Below, piece by piece: positions 51,854 to 60,028 of a DNA stretch of 64,000 bases. Below the pieces are notes generated by a model. The model was given only the letters and a program-made list of their open reading frames with translations, was not told the origin of the DNA and ran no database searches. The translations under genes were made by a program, and so were the position numbers. The stretch is from BPGX01 sp035405785 (lineage in GTDB: Bacteria; Bacteroidota; Bacteroidia; B-17B0; Aurantibacillaceae): positions 57,730 to 121,729 of the forward strand of contig DAONJS010000008.1 of assembly GCA_035405785.1 (NCBI GenBank). Reading direction: 5' to 3'. Each line of letters begins with the position of its first letter. The stretch's first letter is position 1.

Positions 51854-52438
51854 TTATTCTTTTTCAACCTCCCCAAAGTTTAATTCTACGGGAGTTTTTC
51901 TTCCAAATATTTTTACAGTTACTCTTAATTTCTTTTTTTCAGAATTTATTTCTTCTATAATCCCAACGAATCCATTAAAAGGTCCATTAATAATTTTTAC
52001 AGATTCCCCTATTGTATAATTTGTTTCAACTGTTCCTTCAGATTCAGATAATTCATCAACTTTCCCTAATAATCTGTTTATTTCACTTTGTCTTAAAGGT
52101 ACAGGTTCTCCACCTTTTGTTTCTGCTAAAAAACCTAATACTCCAGGTGTATTTCTAATAGTATGTTTTACTTCTCCATTTAAATTTGCTTCAATAAGAA
52201 TATATCCAGGAAAATAATTTCTTTCTTTAGTTATTTTTTTTCCATTACGAATTTGTATAATTTTTTCAGTTGGGATAAGTACTTGAGAAACAAAGTTAGA
52301 AAGATTTAAACGAGCCAATTCTGATTCTATGTAAGATTTTACTTTTTTTTCTTGACCACTAATAGCTTTAATTACATACCACTTCATTTCGGTATGTGGT
52401 TTTACTGAGGTTTCCTGTATGTTGTTATTCTCTGTCAT
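51854..52438 (-). CDS. nusG: Transcription termination/antitermination protein NusG
   Basis: A 194-residue NusG: the NGN domain (KWYVIKAISGQEKKVKSYIE; VLIPTEKIIQIRNGKK; RNYFPGYILIEANL) and a C-terminal KOW domain (GESVKIINGPFNGFVGIIEE). It binds RNA polymerase, lowers pausing and links transcription to ribosomes or Rho. 21 nt after secE. Confidence 0.96.
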   Translation of the reverse strand: MTENNNIQETSVKPHTEMKWYVIKAISGQEKKVKSYIESELARLNLSNFVSQVLIPTEKIIQIRNGKKITKERNYFPGYILIEANLNGEVKHTIRNTPGVLGFLAETKGGEPVPLRQSEINRLLGKVDELSESEGTVETNYTIGESVKIINGPFNGFVGIIEEINSEKKKLRVTVKIFGRKTPVELNFGEVEKE

Positions 52439-52459
52439 TTGATGGAAATTAAAATTTTA

Positions 52460-52660
52460 CTACAAACTATTTACTAATTGATAGATGAGTTCCATTATTT
52501 TTGAAAAAGCACTATCCATTGCAAATACCAGCAGAGCAATGATAATAGAAGAAACAAGGACAATAACAGAACTTTCCTGAAGTTCTGACCATGTAGGCCA
52601 ACTTACTTTGTTTACAAGTTCGTTGTATGATTCTTTAATAAAGGTGGAAAAAGATGACAT
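52460..52660 (-). CDS. secE: Preprotein translocase subunit SecE
   Basis: A 66-residue short-form SecE with the conserved amphipathic helix (IKESYNELVNKVSWPTWSEL) and one transmembrane helix (~28-48, SSVIVLVSSIIIALLVFAMD). Essential part of the SecYEG channel of the inner membrane. First gene of the secE-nusG-rplKAJL-rpoBC cluster. Confidence 0.95.
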   Translation of the reverse strand: MSSFSTFIKESYNELVNKVSWPTWSELQESSVIVLVSSIIIALLVFAMDSAFSKIMELIYQLVNSL

Positions 52661-52679
52661 TGATTAATTTTTGGGGGTG

Positions 52680-52687
52680 CAAATGTA
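52680..52687 (-). promoter_or_regulatory. Probable -7 box before secE
   Basis: On the minus strand TACATTTG fits TAnnTTTG and lies 20 nt before the secE start, next to the GTGCAAAT-type context also seen at the tRNA-tuf, yqeY-like and carbonic anhydrase promoters. The upstream TTTG is not at the best distance (16 nt), so this is a moderate call. Confidence 0.5.
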
Positions 52688-52747
52688 AATAAAATTTCAA
52701 TATCAAAAAAATATTTTTAAAATTATTTTTTTGATAAAATTTTTTAG

Positions 52748-52818
52748 CACGGGCAGAGAGATTCGAACTCCCATCAACGGTTTTGGAGACCGCTATTCTA
52801 CCATTGAACTATGCCCGT
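52748..52818 (-). tRNA. tRNA-Trp (CCA)
   Basis: 71 nt. Acceptor stem ACGGGCA/TGCCCGT, D arm TAGTTCAATGGTAGAATA, anticodon loop with CCA (CTCCAAA) and T arm with GTTCGAATC. No CCA is encoded. It lies between tuf and secE, a common arrangement. Confidence 0.95.
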
Positions 52819-52825
52819 ATATTAA

Positions 52826-52874
52826 CACAAAATCCCATTCTCCTGAAAGATTCAAAAGAATGGGTAATTTTGTG
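52826..52874 (-). terminator. Long hairpin between tuf and tRNA-Trp
   Basis: CACAAAAT-TA-CCCATTCT on one side pairs with AGAATGGGATTTTGTG on the other, a 16-bp stem with a two-base bulge and a 15-nt loop. There is no T run behind it, so it may be an RNA-processing site or a weak terminator after tuf. Confidence 0.55.
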
Positions 52875-52891
52875 AAAAATGATTTTTAGTA

Positions 52892-54079
52892 TTACTCTAA
52901 AATTTCAGTTACTTGTCCAGCACCTACAGTGCGACCACCTTCACGGATAGCAAATCTTAATCCTTTATCCATAGCTACAGGAGCAATAAGTTGTACTGTA
53001 ATAGTTACATTATCTCCTGGCATTACCATTTCTCTACCTGGATCTAATTGAATCTCACCGGTCACATCAGTAGTACGAAAGTAGAATTGTGGTCTGTATT
53101 TGTTATGGAAAGGAGTATGTCTTCCACCTTCTTCTTTTTTAAGGATATAAACTTCTGCCTTAAATTTAGTATGTGGTGTAATAGATCCTGGTTTAGCAAT
53201 TACCATACCTCTACGAATATCTTTCTTTTCAATACCTCTTAATAAAAGTCCAACATTATCTCCAGCTTCACCGTAATCTAGAATTTTTCTAAACATTTCC
53301 ACACCAGTAACAGTTGTTTTTAATTTATCAGCATTAAATCCAATAATTTCAACTTCATCACCAGTATGAATGACTCCAGTTTCAATTCTACCAGTTGCAA
53401 CAGTACCACGACCAGTAATTGTAAATACATCTTCTACTGGCATTAAGAATGGTTTATCTTTATCACGGGTTGGCAATGGAATGTACTCATCAACTGCTTT
53501 CATTAATTCTAATACTTTTTCAACCCATTTTGGTTCTCTGTTCAATGCACCAAGTGCAGAACCACGAATAACAGGAACATTAGCTCCATCATAACCATAG
53601 AAAGAAAGTAAATCTCTTACTTCCATTTCAACAAGGTCTAATAATTCTGGGTCATCAACCATGTCTACTTTGTTAAGGAATACCACAATACGAGGAACTC
53701 CTACCTGACGAGCAAGTAGAATGTGTTCTCTTGTTTGAGGCATTGGTCCGTCAGTAGCAGCTACTACTAAAATAGCGCCATCCATTTGAGCAGCACCTGT
53801 AACCATGTTTTTTACATAGTCAGCGTGTCCTGGACAGTCAACGTGTGCATAGTGTCTGTTTTCTGTTTGATATTCAACATGTGAAGTATTAATAGTAATA
53901 CCTCTTTCTTTTTCTTCAGGAGCATTGTCAATTTGATCGAAAGATCTCGCCTCTGCTAAACCTTTTTCTGCTAATACTTGTGTAATAGCAGCAGTTAAAG
54001 TTGTTTTCCCGTGGTCAACGTGACCGATTGTACCGATGTTTACGTGTGGTTTTGAACGGTCAAATTTTTCTTTTGCCAT
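52892..54079 (-). CDS. tuf: Elongation factor Tu
   Basis: A 395-residue EF-Tu with all GTPase motifs: GHVDHGKTTL (G1, ~20), RGITINTSHV (switch I), DCPGHADYVKNM (G3, ~81), NKVDMVDD (G4, ~136) and SALGAL (G5), and the C-terminal barrels with GRHTPFHNKYRPQFYFRTTD and VMPGDNVTI. Carries aminoacyl-tRNA to the ribosome. Encoded after four tRNA genes and probably transcribed with them from the promoter at 54569-54601. Confidence 0.98.
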   Translation of the reverse strand: MAKEKFDRSKPHVNIGTIGHVDHGKTTLTAAITQVLAEKGLAEARSFDQIDNAPEEKERGITINTSHVEYQTENRHYAHVDCPGHADYVKNMVTGAAQMDGAILVVAATDGPMPQTREHILLARQVGVPRIVVFLNKVDMVDDPELLDLVEMEVRDLLSFYGYDGANVPVIRGSALGALNREPKWVEKVLELMKAVDEYIPLPTRDKDKPFLMPVEDVFTITGRGTVATGRIETGVIHTGDEVEIIGFNADKLKTTVTGVEMFRKILDYGEAGDNVGLLLRGIEKKDIRRGMVIAKPGSITPHTKFKAEVYILKKEEGGRHTPFHNKYRPQFYFRTTDVTGEIQLDPGREMVMPGDNVTITVQLIAPVAMDKGLRFAIREGGRTVGAGQVTEILE

Positions 54080-54172
54080 AGTTTTTTAGTTTTAGATTTT
54101 AGTTTATTTTATTTGTTTATTTTTATCTGATTTTATTAAAGTTTATCAGATAAATATTTTTTCATCAGTTGA

Positions 54173-54246
<74 letters not shown>

Positions 54247-54278
54247 AATATCTGCTGTTATGTAATGTGCATTTTGAG

Positions 54279-54351
54279 AGCGGAAGACGGGGCTCGAACC
54301 CGCAACCTTTAGCTTGGAAGGCTAAAGCTCTACCAATTGAGCTACTTCCGC
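54279..54351 (-). tRNA. tRNA-Gly (TCC)
   Basis: 73 nt. Acceptor GCGGAAG/CTTCCGC, D arm GTAGCTCAATTGGTAGAGC, anticodon loop CTTCCAA (TCC), T arm GGGTTCGAGCCC. Confidence 0.94.
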
Positions 54352-54363
54352 AAATTGTGCAAG

Positions 54364-54447
54364 TGGGTGGTGATGGATTCGAACCACCGAAGGCGTAAAG
54401 CCAGCAGATTTACAGTCTGCCCCATTTGGCCACTCTGGTAACCACCC
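54364..54447 (-). tRNA. tRNA-Tyr (GTA)
   Basis: 84 nt with the long variable arm of class II tRNAs. Acceptor GGGTGGT/ACCACCC, anticodon stem GCAGA/TCTGC with loop CTGTAAA (GTA), T arm GGTTCGAATCC. Confidence 0.94.
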
Positions 54448-54454
54448 ACAATTG

Positions 54455-54527
54455 AGCCGAGGAAGGGACTCGAACCCCCGACCAGCTGATTACAAGTCAG
54501 CTGCTCTACCAGCTGAGCTACCCCGGC
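54455..54527 (-). tRNA. tRNA-Thr (TGT)
   Basis: 73 nt. Acceptor GCCGGGG/CCTCGGC with one G-T pair, D arm GTAGCTCAGCTGGTAGAGC, anticodon stem GCTGA/TCAGC with loop CTTGTAA (TGT), T arm GGGTTCGAGTCC. First gene of the tRNA-tuf unit. Confidence 0.94.
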
Positions 54528-54568
54528 TAATTATTTAATTCAATGTTCGTTTTATTTTTTTGAGGGTG

Positions 54569-54601
54569 CAAATATACAAATAACACTATCAATTTTCCAA
54601 A
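54569..54601 (-). promoter_or_regulatory. Promoter of the tRNA-tuf unit
   Basis: On the minus strand TTTG (54601-54598), 21-nt spacer, TATATTTG (54576-54569), then the tRNA-Thr gene starts about 42 nt further. It fits the Bacteroidota consensus. Confidence 0.65.
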
Positions 54602-54682
54602 TGATTTTTTATTTTTTTTAAATAATTTTTTAAGAATAAAATAATAAATTGATTTTCAAACATTTATATTTATAAACTGCAA

Positions 54683-55345
54683 CTATAATTTTTTTATTAA
54701 TGTTATACCGTCTCTAATAGGAAGTAATGTATAAAATACATCAGTTTGTTGAGCAAGAAAATCATTAAATTCTTGAATTTTTTTTGTAACAGGTTCTTTT
54801 GCTGGTTCAGAAACAAGCCCTTTCCATAAGGTATTATCTATTATTAGCCATCCATTATTGTTTAACAAAGGTAATAAAAGTTGATAGTATTGTAAGATAT
54901 TTTCTTTATCTGCATCAAGATAAATTAAATCAAATTTTTCTTGAATTGATGGAATAATTGATAAAGCATCTCCTGTAATAATTTGAATATTTTGGTAACC
55001 AAATTTTGTAAAAAAATCATTGGCTAAATTTGAAAACTCTTGTTTTTTTTCTATTGTTGTAATTTTTCCGTTTTTTGCTAATCCTTGATAAAGACATATT
55101 GTTGAATATCCTGTAAATGTACCTATTTCAAGAATATTTTGAGGGTTTATCATTTTTGAAATAGCAATTAAAAAATGGGCTTGAATATGATTGCTGAGCA
55201 TTCTATGGGCAAGGATATTTTCTTTTGTAAATTTTTCTATTTCATATAATTCTTTTGGCAGATTTGATGAATGTTGCAGACAATAATCTTCAATAATGGG
55301 ATTAGTAATTGTAATTGGATAAATACGAGGATTTTTGGGTGACAT
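54683..55345 (-). CDS. SAM-dependent O-methyltransferase (caffeoyl-CoA OMT-like)
   Basis: A 220-residue class I methyltransferase. Residues 70-85 carry the SAM motif ILEIGTFTGYSTICL; 138-148 DLIYLDADKEN contains the acidic metal/SAM residues; DNTLWKG (~172) is the metal-site loop typical of the cation-dependent O-methyltransferase_3 family. The substrate cannot be told; bacterial members methylate catechols or modify tRNA (TrmR), the latter being a fair possibility. It lies 64 nt after the zinc-ribbon gene, separated by a terminator, and no other neighbour hints at a pathway. Confidence 0.85.
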   Translation of the reverse strand: MSPKNPRIYPITITNPIIEDYCLQHSSNLPKELYEIEKFTKENILAHRMLSNHIQAHFLIAISKMINPQNILEIGTFTGYSTICLYQGLAKNGKITTIEKKQEFSNLANDFFTKFGYQNIQIITGDALSIIPSIQEKFDLIYLDADKENILQYYQLLLPLLNNNGWLIIDNTLWKGLVSEPAKEPVTKKIQEFNDFLAQQTDVFYTLLPIRDGITLIKKL

Positions 55346-55356
55346 AAATTTAAATT

Positions 55357-55390
55357 AAAAAAGCCCTTTTGCGAGCACAAAAGGGCTTTT
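55357..55390 (-). terminator. Terminator after the zinc-ribbon gene
   Basis: Perfect 13-bp stem (AAAAGCCCTTTTG/C-rich complement GCAAAAGGGCTTTT) with a short loop and a T run on the minus strand. It sits 19 nt after the zinc-ribbon gene stop and just before the methyltransferase start, so the latter either needs its own promoter or is read through. Confidence 0.8.
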
Positions 55391-55408
55391 GAAACTTTAT
55401 AATAAAAT

Positions 55409-56236
55409 TTATTTATTGCTTTTTTTACGAGGAGTTCTTTTTGTTTTTGTTGTTTCAATTACTTCTTCTGCAGTTGGTGGCACATAATTTGGGTCAATAG
55501 TTGCATCAACTAAAATTCTACCACAATGTTCACAAACAATTATTTTATTATGTGCTTTAATGTCTAAAATTCTTTGTGGTGGGATTTTGCTAAAACATCC
55601 TCCGCAAGCATCTCTTTCAACTACTGCAACAGCAATGCCATTTTTTACATTTTCTCTGATTTTTTTATAGGCATTAATTAATCTTGTGTCTATTTGAGAA
55701 GATGCTTTTTCAGATTGTTTTAAAAGTTCTTTTTCTTCTGCTTCTGTTTCAGCAATAATTTCTTTAAGTTCCTTTTTCTTTACATCAAGGTCTTTCATTC
55801 TTTCATTAAGTTCATTTTGAACTACTTCAAGATATTGTTTTTTCTCTTCAATTTTTGCTTTTGCATTTTTTATTGTTTTTTCTGCTAATTGAATTTCTAA
55901 TTGGGCATATTCAATTTGTTTTGCAAAAGCTTCAAATTCTTTATTATTACGAACTTTATTTTGATCTTGTTCGTATTTTTTAATTTTACTTTGATAATCT
56001 TTAATTTTAATTTTGTTTTCTTCAACTTGTTTTTCTAAGTTTTCAATATCATATTGAAGTTTGCCAATTCTATTCTTTAAGCCCTCTACTGTATCTTCTA
56101 AATCTTTTACTTCTAAAGGAAGTTCTCCGCGAATAAATCTGATTTTATCAATTTTTGAATCAATTTGTTGAAGATAAAATAGAGCTCTTAATTTTGCTTC
56201 AATTGAAGCGTCTAATTTTTCTTTGAAGGTTGCCAT
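55409..56236 (-). CDS. Coiled-coil protein with C-terminal C4 zinc ribbon
   Basis: A 275-residue protein. Residues ~10-180 form a long antiparallel coiled coil (heptads rich in K, E, I, L); residues 205-245 hold the zinc ribbon with Cys211, Cys214, Cys235 and Cys238 (DACGGCFSKIPP; VCEHCGRIL). A basic tail ends the protein. The family (zf-RING_7, formerly DUF164) is conserved in Bacteroidota next to the Nif3-like gene; related chlamydial CdsZ binds secretion components, but the role here is unknown. Only 2 nt separate it from the Nif3-like gene, so both are co-translated. Confidence 0.85.
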   Translation of the reverse strand: MATFKEKLDASIEAKLRALFYLQQIDSKIDKIRFIRGELPLEVKDLEDTVEGLKNRIGKLQYDIENLEKQVEENKIKIKDYQSKIKKYEQDQNKVRNNKEFEAFAKQIEYAQLEIQLAEKTIKNAKAKIEEKKQYLEVVQNELNERMKDLDVKKKELKEIIAETEAEEKELLKQSEKASSQIDTRLINAYKKIRENVKNGIAVAVVERDACGGCFSKIPPQRILDIKAHNKIIVCEHCGRILVDATIDPNYVPPTAEEVIETTKTKRTPRKKSNK

Positions 56237-56238
56237 AA

Positions 56239-57336
56239 TTATAGATATTTAATTGGGTTTGTATTTGTTTTTGATAAAAGGGCGACAAAGTTAGGAAATT
56301 TATTTTTGATTATAGAATAAAAAATTTCAGGAGTAAATTGTTCTGCTTCAAAATGTCCAATATCTACTATCATTATTTTGTTTTCTGCATCAAAAAATTG
56401 ATGATATTTAAAGTCAGATGAAATAAAAGCATCGGCATTTTTTTGAATAGCATTTGATAGTAAAAATGAGCCGCTTCCCCCACAAACAGCAACCTTTTTA
56501 ATAGGTTTATCATACGCTGTGTACCTAATGATTGGTTGATTAAAAATTTCTTTTACTTTGTTTAAAAATGTTTTTGTGTCTAATTCTTTTGGTAATTCCC
56601 CAATCATTCCGCTACCCACTTGAGGATGATAATTTTCAAGTAAATAAATGTCGTATGCTACTTCTTCATAAGGATGAGAAGACAAAAGAGCATCTATTAC
56701 TTTTGATTCTTTATGTGCTTCAAAAATAGTTTCTAATCTAATTTCAGGTTCAATGCTTAATTTTTCTTTTTCTCCAACAAAGGGATTGGTATTTTCATTA
56801 CCTCTAAATGTTCCTTTGCCTTCAGCAAAAAAACTGCAACTATCATAATTTCCAATATGTCCGCAACCAGCATTAAATAAAGCATTTTGAACATCTTGCA
56901 AATGAGAAGCAGGTACAAAAGTTACTAATTTTTTGAGAATTTTATTTTTGGGTAAAAGAATTTTTGTGTTGATGAGATTTAATTTATCAGAAATTTTTTT
57001 ATTAACTCCATTGATAACATTATCTGCATTGGTATGTGCAGCGTAAACACTGATATTGTTTTTGATACATTTAATAATGCACCTTTCAACATAATTTTTT
57101 CCTGTGATTTTTTTTAATGGAGAAAAAATAAGTGGATGATGTGCTATAATTAAATTACAATTATTTTCTATTGCTTCATTGACAACATCTTCGGTTACAT
57201 CAAGGGTTAATAATGCTCCAGTACATTGATCATTTGAATTTCCAATAATAAGTCCTGCGTTATCATAATTTTCTTGATAAGAAGGTGGTGCAAAGTTTTC
57301 TAATTCTTTTATTATATCGGAAATAAGAGGAAGCAT
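56239..57336 (-). CDS. Nif3-like dinuclear metal-centre protein
   Basis: A 365-residue member of the NIF3/YbgI family in the longer form with an inserted CutA-like domain (~130-240, VTFVPASHLQDVQNALFNAG; SHPYEEVAYDIYLLEN). Metal ligands are visible in IIAHHPLIFSPLKK (~65), AAHTNADNV (~98) and at the end DIGHFEAEQFT (~327). Hexameric; suggested GTP cyclohydrolase type 1 type 2 or metal-related roles are not proven. Operon: YqeY-like gene 13 nt upstream, zinc-ribbon gene 2 nt downstream. Confidence 0.9.
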   Translation of the reverse strand: MLPLISDIIKELENFAPPSYQENYDNAGLIIGNSNDQCTGALLTLDVTEDVVNEAIENNCNLIIAHHPLIFSPLKKITGKNYVERCIIKCIKNNISVYAAHTNADNVINGVNKKISDKLNLINTKILLPKNKILKKLVTFVPASHLQDVQNALFNAGCGHIGNYDSCSFFAEGKGTFRGNENTNPFVGEKEKLSIEPEIRLETIFEAHKESKVIDALLSSHPYEEVAYDIYLLENYHPQVGSGMIGELPKELDTKTFLNKVKEIFNQPIIRYTAYDKPIKKVAVCGGSGSFLLSNAIQKNADAFISSDFKYHQFFDAENKIMIVDIGHFEAEQFTPEIFYSIIKNKFPNFVALLSKTNTNPIKYL

Positions 57337-57348
57337 AGATTAATAAAA

Positions 57349-57792
57349 CTATTTAGATAATAGTTGTTTTACCATTGCAGAAATTCTTGAATTATCTGCT
57401 TTTCCTGCAAGTTCTTTTGTGGCTTTACCCATAACTTTTCCCATATCTGCAGGTGATGATGCGCCCACTTCCTGAATAATTTTTTCTAAAATAGATTTTA
57501 GTTCATCATCATTGAGTTGTTTTGGTAAAAACTCTTCCATAACAGATGCCTGATATAATTCTACTTCTGCAAGGTCAGGTCTGTTTTGTTGTTTATAAAG
57601 TTCTGCAGTTTCTTTTCTTTTTTTGACTTCTTTTTGAATTGTCTTAATAACATTTTCATCAGAAAAACCCTCAGGTGAGGTTTTTACCATTATGATGACA
57701 TTTTTAATTGCTCTCAATGCTTCTAATCTTTTGCTATCTTTTGCAAGCATTGATTTTTTTATTTCAGACATTATTTGTTCTTCCAATTGCAT
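57349..57792 (-). CDS. GatB/YqeY domain protein
   Basis: A 147-residue YqeY-like protein: helical N-terminal part (EQIMSEIKKSMLAKDSKRLE; LRAIKNVIIMVKTS), VIKTIQKEVKKRKETAELY, and the tail ASSPADMGKVMGKATKELAG, which corresponds to the tRNA-binding tail domain of GatB. The function of the stand-alone protein is not settled. First gene of the three-gene unit with the Nif3-like and zinc-ribbon genes. Confidence 0.9.
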   Translation of the reverse strand: MQLEEQIMSEIKKSMLAKDSKRLEALRAIKNVIIMVKTSPEGFSDENVIKTIQKEVKKRKETAELYKQQNRPDLAEVELYQASVMEEFLPKQLNDDELKSILEKIIQEVGASSPADMGKVMGKATKELAGKADNSRISAMVKQLLSK

Positions 57793-57809
57793 ATTTATAA
57801 ATTTTGGTG

Positions 57810-57817
57810 CAAATATA
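57810..57817 (-). promoter_or_regulatory. Probable -7 box before the yqeY-like gene
   Basis: TATATTTG on the minus strand, 18 nt before the start codon, in the same TATATTTGCACC context as before the tRNA-tuf unit. No TTTG at the right distance, so moderate confidence. Confidence 0.5.
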
Positions 57818-57924
57818 TATGTAATTTGAGATTATTCAGAAATAAAAATAAAGATGATGAATTAAAAGTAAAAAACAAAAACTATTTAAAAACCTAATTC
57901 AAATAATACTTAATAACTTACTAT

Positions 57925-59034
57925 CTATAATCTTGCTCTCAGCTTGGCTATTGCATTTATACGATCTTCTGCTAATCTGTTAGCAGCAAGATAAGTAGGA
58001 ATGTTTTCTTTTTTTGCAATTTCAAAAACTTTTATAGTAGTATCATAAATTCTCTCAGCGTGGGCAAGTGCTCTTTCGCGGTTATATCCTTCTAACTCAT
58101 AATAAACATTTATAATTCCACCTGCATTAACTACAAAATCAGGAGCATATAGTATGCCTTTTTCTTCTACCATTTTACCATGAATATTTTCATCGGCTAA
58201 TTGATTATTGGCAGATCCGCAGATGATTTTTACTTTTAATTGTTCTAATGTTTGAGTATTCACAGTTGCTCCTAATGCACAGGGTGCATAAATATCTGCA
58301 TCAGCAGAATACAATTGATCAGCAGATAAAACTTTTACTTTGAATTTTTTTGAAACATCTTTTATTTTTTCATTATCAATATCAAAAACAAGAATTTCCG
58401 CGTTTTCTTTTGAAAGATATTCTATTAAATGTTTTCCTACATTTCCTAAACCTTGCACAATTATTTTTTTCCCTTGCAAAGAATCATTGCCATAAACTTG
58501 TTTTGCTGATGCTTTCATGCCCATCCATACACCCATTGCTGTAACAGGAGATGGATCGCCGCTACCACCCATAGATTCAGGCAATCCAGTAACATAGTCC
58601 GTTTCCATGCTGATTATTTCCATGTCTTTACTATTCATGGAAACATCTTCGGCAGTAATATATTTTCCTCCTAAATTATCAATAAATTTTCCGAAACTTC
58701 TGAGCAGGGGTTCAGTTTTAATTTTTTTGGGGTCGCCAATAATAACTGCTTTTCCACCACCAAGATTTATTCCTGCCACAGCAGATTTGTATGTCATGCC
58801 TCTTGAAAGGCGGAGTACATCAATCAGAGCGTCTTGTTCGGAAGCATAATTCCACATTCTGGTACCACCTAATGCTGGCCCAAGTGTAGTATTATGAATA
58901 CCAATAATGGCTTTTAGTCCGACATTATTATCATTGCAATAAACAATTTGTTCATGATTAAATATCTCCATTTGAGAAAGAACTGCAGATGCTGCATTCT
59001 TAGATTCTTTTTCAGAAACAATAGAAACCGACAT
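57925..59034 (-). CDS. Glu/Leu/Phe/Val dehydrogenase family amino-acid dehydrogenase
   Basis: A 369-residue NAD-dependent dehydrogenase, nearest in length and motifs to leucine dehydrogenases. N-terminal substrate domain: GPALGGTRMW (~50), GMTYKSAVAGINLGGGKAV (~80, with the catalytic lysine region) and TAEDVSMNS. Rossmann domain: VQGLGNVGKHLIEYLSK (~195), then ICGSANNQLADE and APDFVVNAGGIINVYYELEG. It would oxidatively deaminate branched-chain amino acids (or make them) with NAD; the exact substrate cannot be decided by eye. It stands alone, 36 nt from the next lipoprotein gene. Confidence 0.88.
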   Translation of the reverse strand: MSVSIVSEKESKNAASAVLSQMEIFNHEQIVYCNDNNVGLKAIIGIHNTTLGPALGGTRMWNYASEQDALIDVLRLSRGMTYKSAVAGINLGGGKAVIIGDPKKIKTEPLLRSFGKFIDNLGGKYITAEDVSMNSKDMEIISMETDYVTGLPESMGGSGDPSPVTAMGVWMGMKASAKQVYGNDSLQGKKIIVQGLGNVGKHLIEYLSKENAEILVFDIDNEKIKDVSKKFKVKVLSADQLYSADADIYAPCALGATVNTQTLEQLKVKIICGSANNQLADENIHGKMVEEKGILYAPDFVVNAGGIINVYYELEGYNRERALAHAERIYDTTIKVFEIAKKENIPTYLAANRLAEDRINAIAKLRARL

Positions 59035-59070
59035 AATAGTAAAATTTGATAGAACTTATTAAATAGTTAA

Positions 59071-59976
59071 TTAAAGCACATCTGTTTGGTAAGAAATACC
59101 ATCAATAGTTACTTTAATATTATAATCGCAAGTGCCTTCACCTAAATTTACAAACTGAGTATTTTTAGCTGGTTTTATTGGTTTTACATAAATAAGTCCT
59201 TTAATAAATGGATGTTTGCCAGGTTTTAATAATGCTTCAGGCGCACAATTTTTAAAATCGCGGTATAGAAAATCAGTTGATGGATTATTGAATGTAACAT
59301 TAAATGCCCCTTTATTATTTAAAGCAACAGCATTTCCTGTAAGATTGATATTAGCATTTTGCCATTGAATAGGAATATTTCCAGTGCTGTTATATACATT
59401 TGGATCATTGGTATTATTTAGTGCAATAGAATGCGTAGCATTATTGATAACAACAGAACGGGTTCCGTCATTGATTGTAAAATTTGTATATGCGGCTGAC
59501 CATGAAAGTTTGGTTGTATTGGGATTAAAACCATTTGGAGTAGTGTTAGTAATAATAATTGGATTAGATGAAACTGTTGTAGTATTGATTACATAGTTTT
59601 GAAGTGTAACAGTTGCTTTAAATCCTGGCTGACGAATATATTTTGCGTTCAAAGTAGAAGCAGAATAATTGATGAGTATTACGCCATTTCTAGTATTACC
59701 ATCAGTTCCGTTTGCATTTGAAAAAATAAGTGTATCAACTTTAGCCACAGTATCTTTTTTGATAGTTACACCAGTTGAACCAAAAAATGGTGTAGATGTA
59801 TAAGTATCACGGGTTAAAGCGGCCATTAAGAAAACATCATTCATGGTTTCATAAGATTGAACTGCATCTTTAGCATAAGTAACATCACTATCAGGAGTTT
59901 GAGGTTCAGGAGAATTTTTTTTACAAGCATTTAGTGCTAATCCTGCTATACCAATAATAAGAATAATTTTTTTCAT
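59071..59976 (-). CDS. Hypothetical lipoprotein
   Basis: A 301-residue protein with a clear lipoprotein signal (MKKIILIIGIAGLALNACKK, cysteine 18) and a proline-rich linker. The mature part is threonine/asparagine-rich and probably all-beta (GNTRNGVILINYSASTLNAK; GTRSVVINNATHSIALNN), ending with FVNLGEGTCDYNIKVTIDGI, where two cysteines may pair. Proteins of this look are common in Bacteroidota and of unknown role. No link to the neighbouring dehydrogenase or clpX is evident. Confidence 0.7.
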   Translation of the reverse strand: MKKIILIIGIAGLALNACKKNSPEPQTPDSDVTYAKDAVQSYETMNDVFLMAALTRDTYTSTPFFGSTGVTIKKDTVAKVDTLIFSNANGTDGNTRNGVILINYSASTLNAKYIRQPGFKATVTLQNYVINTTTVSSNPIIITNTTPNGFNPNTTKLSWSAAYTNFTINDGTRSVVINNATHSIALNNTNDPNVYNSTGNIPIQWQNANINLTGNAVALNNKGAFNVTFNNPSTDFLYRDFKNCAPEALLKPGKHPFIKGLIYVKPIKPAKNTQFVNLGEGTCDYNIKVTIDGISYQTDVL

Positions 59977-60028
59977 AGTTGTAAATTTTTGGGCTTAATA
60001 TTAAGAAATTTTATTTTATCAAACAAAA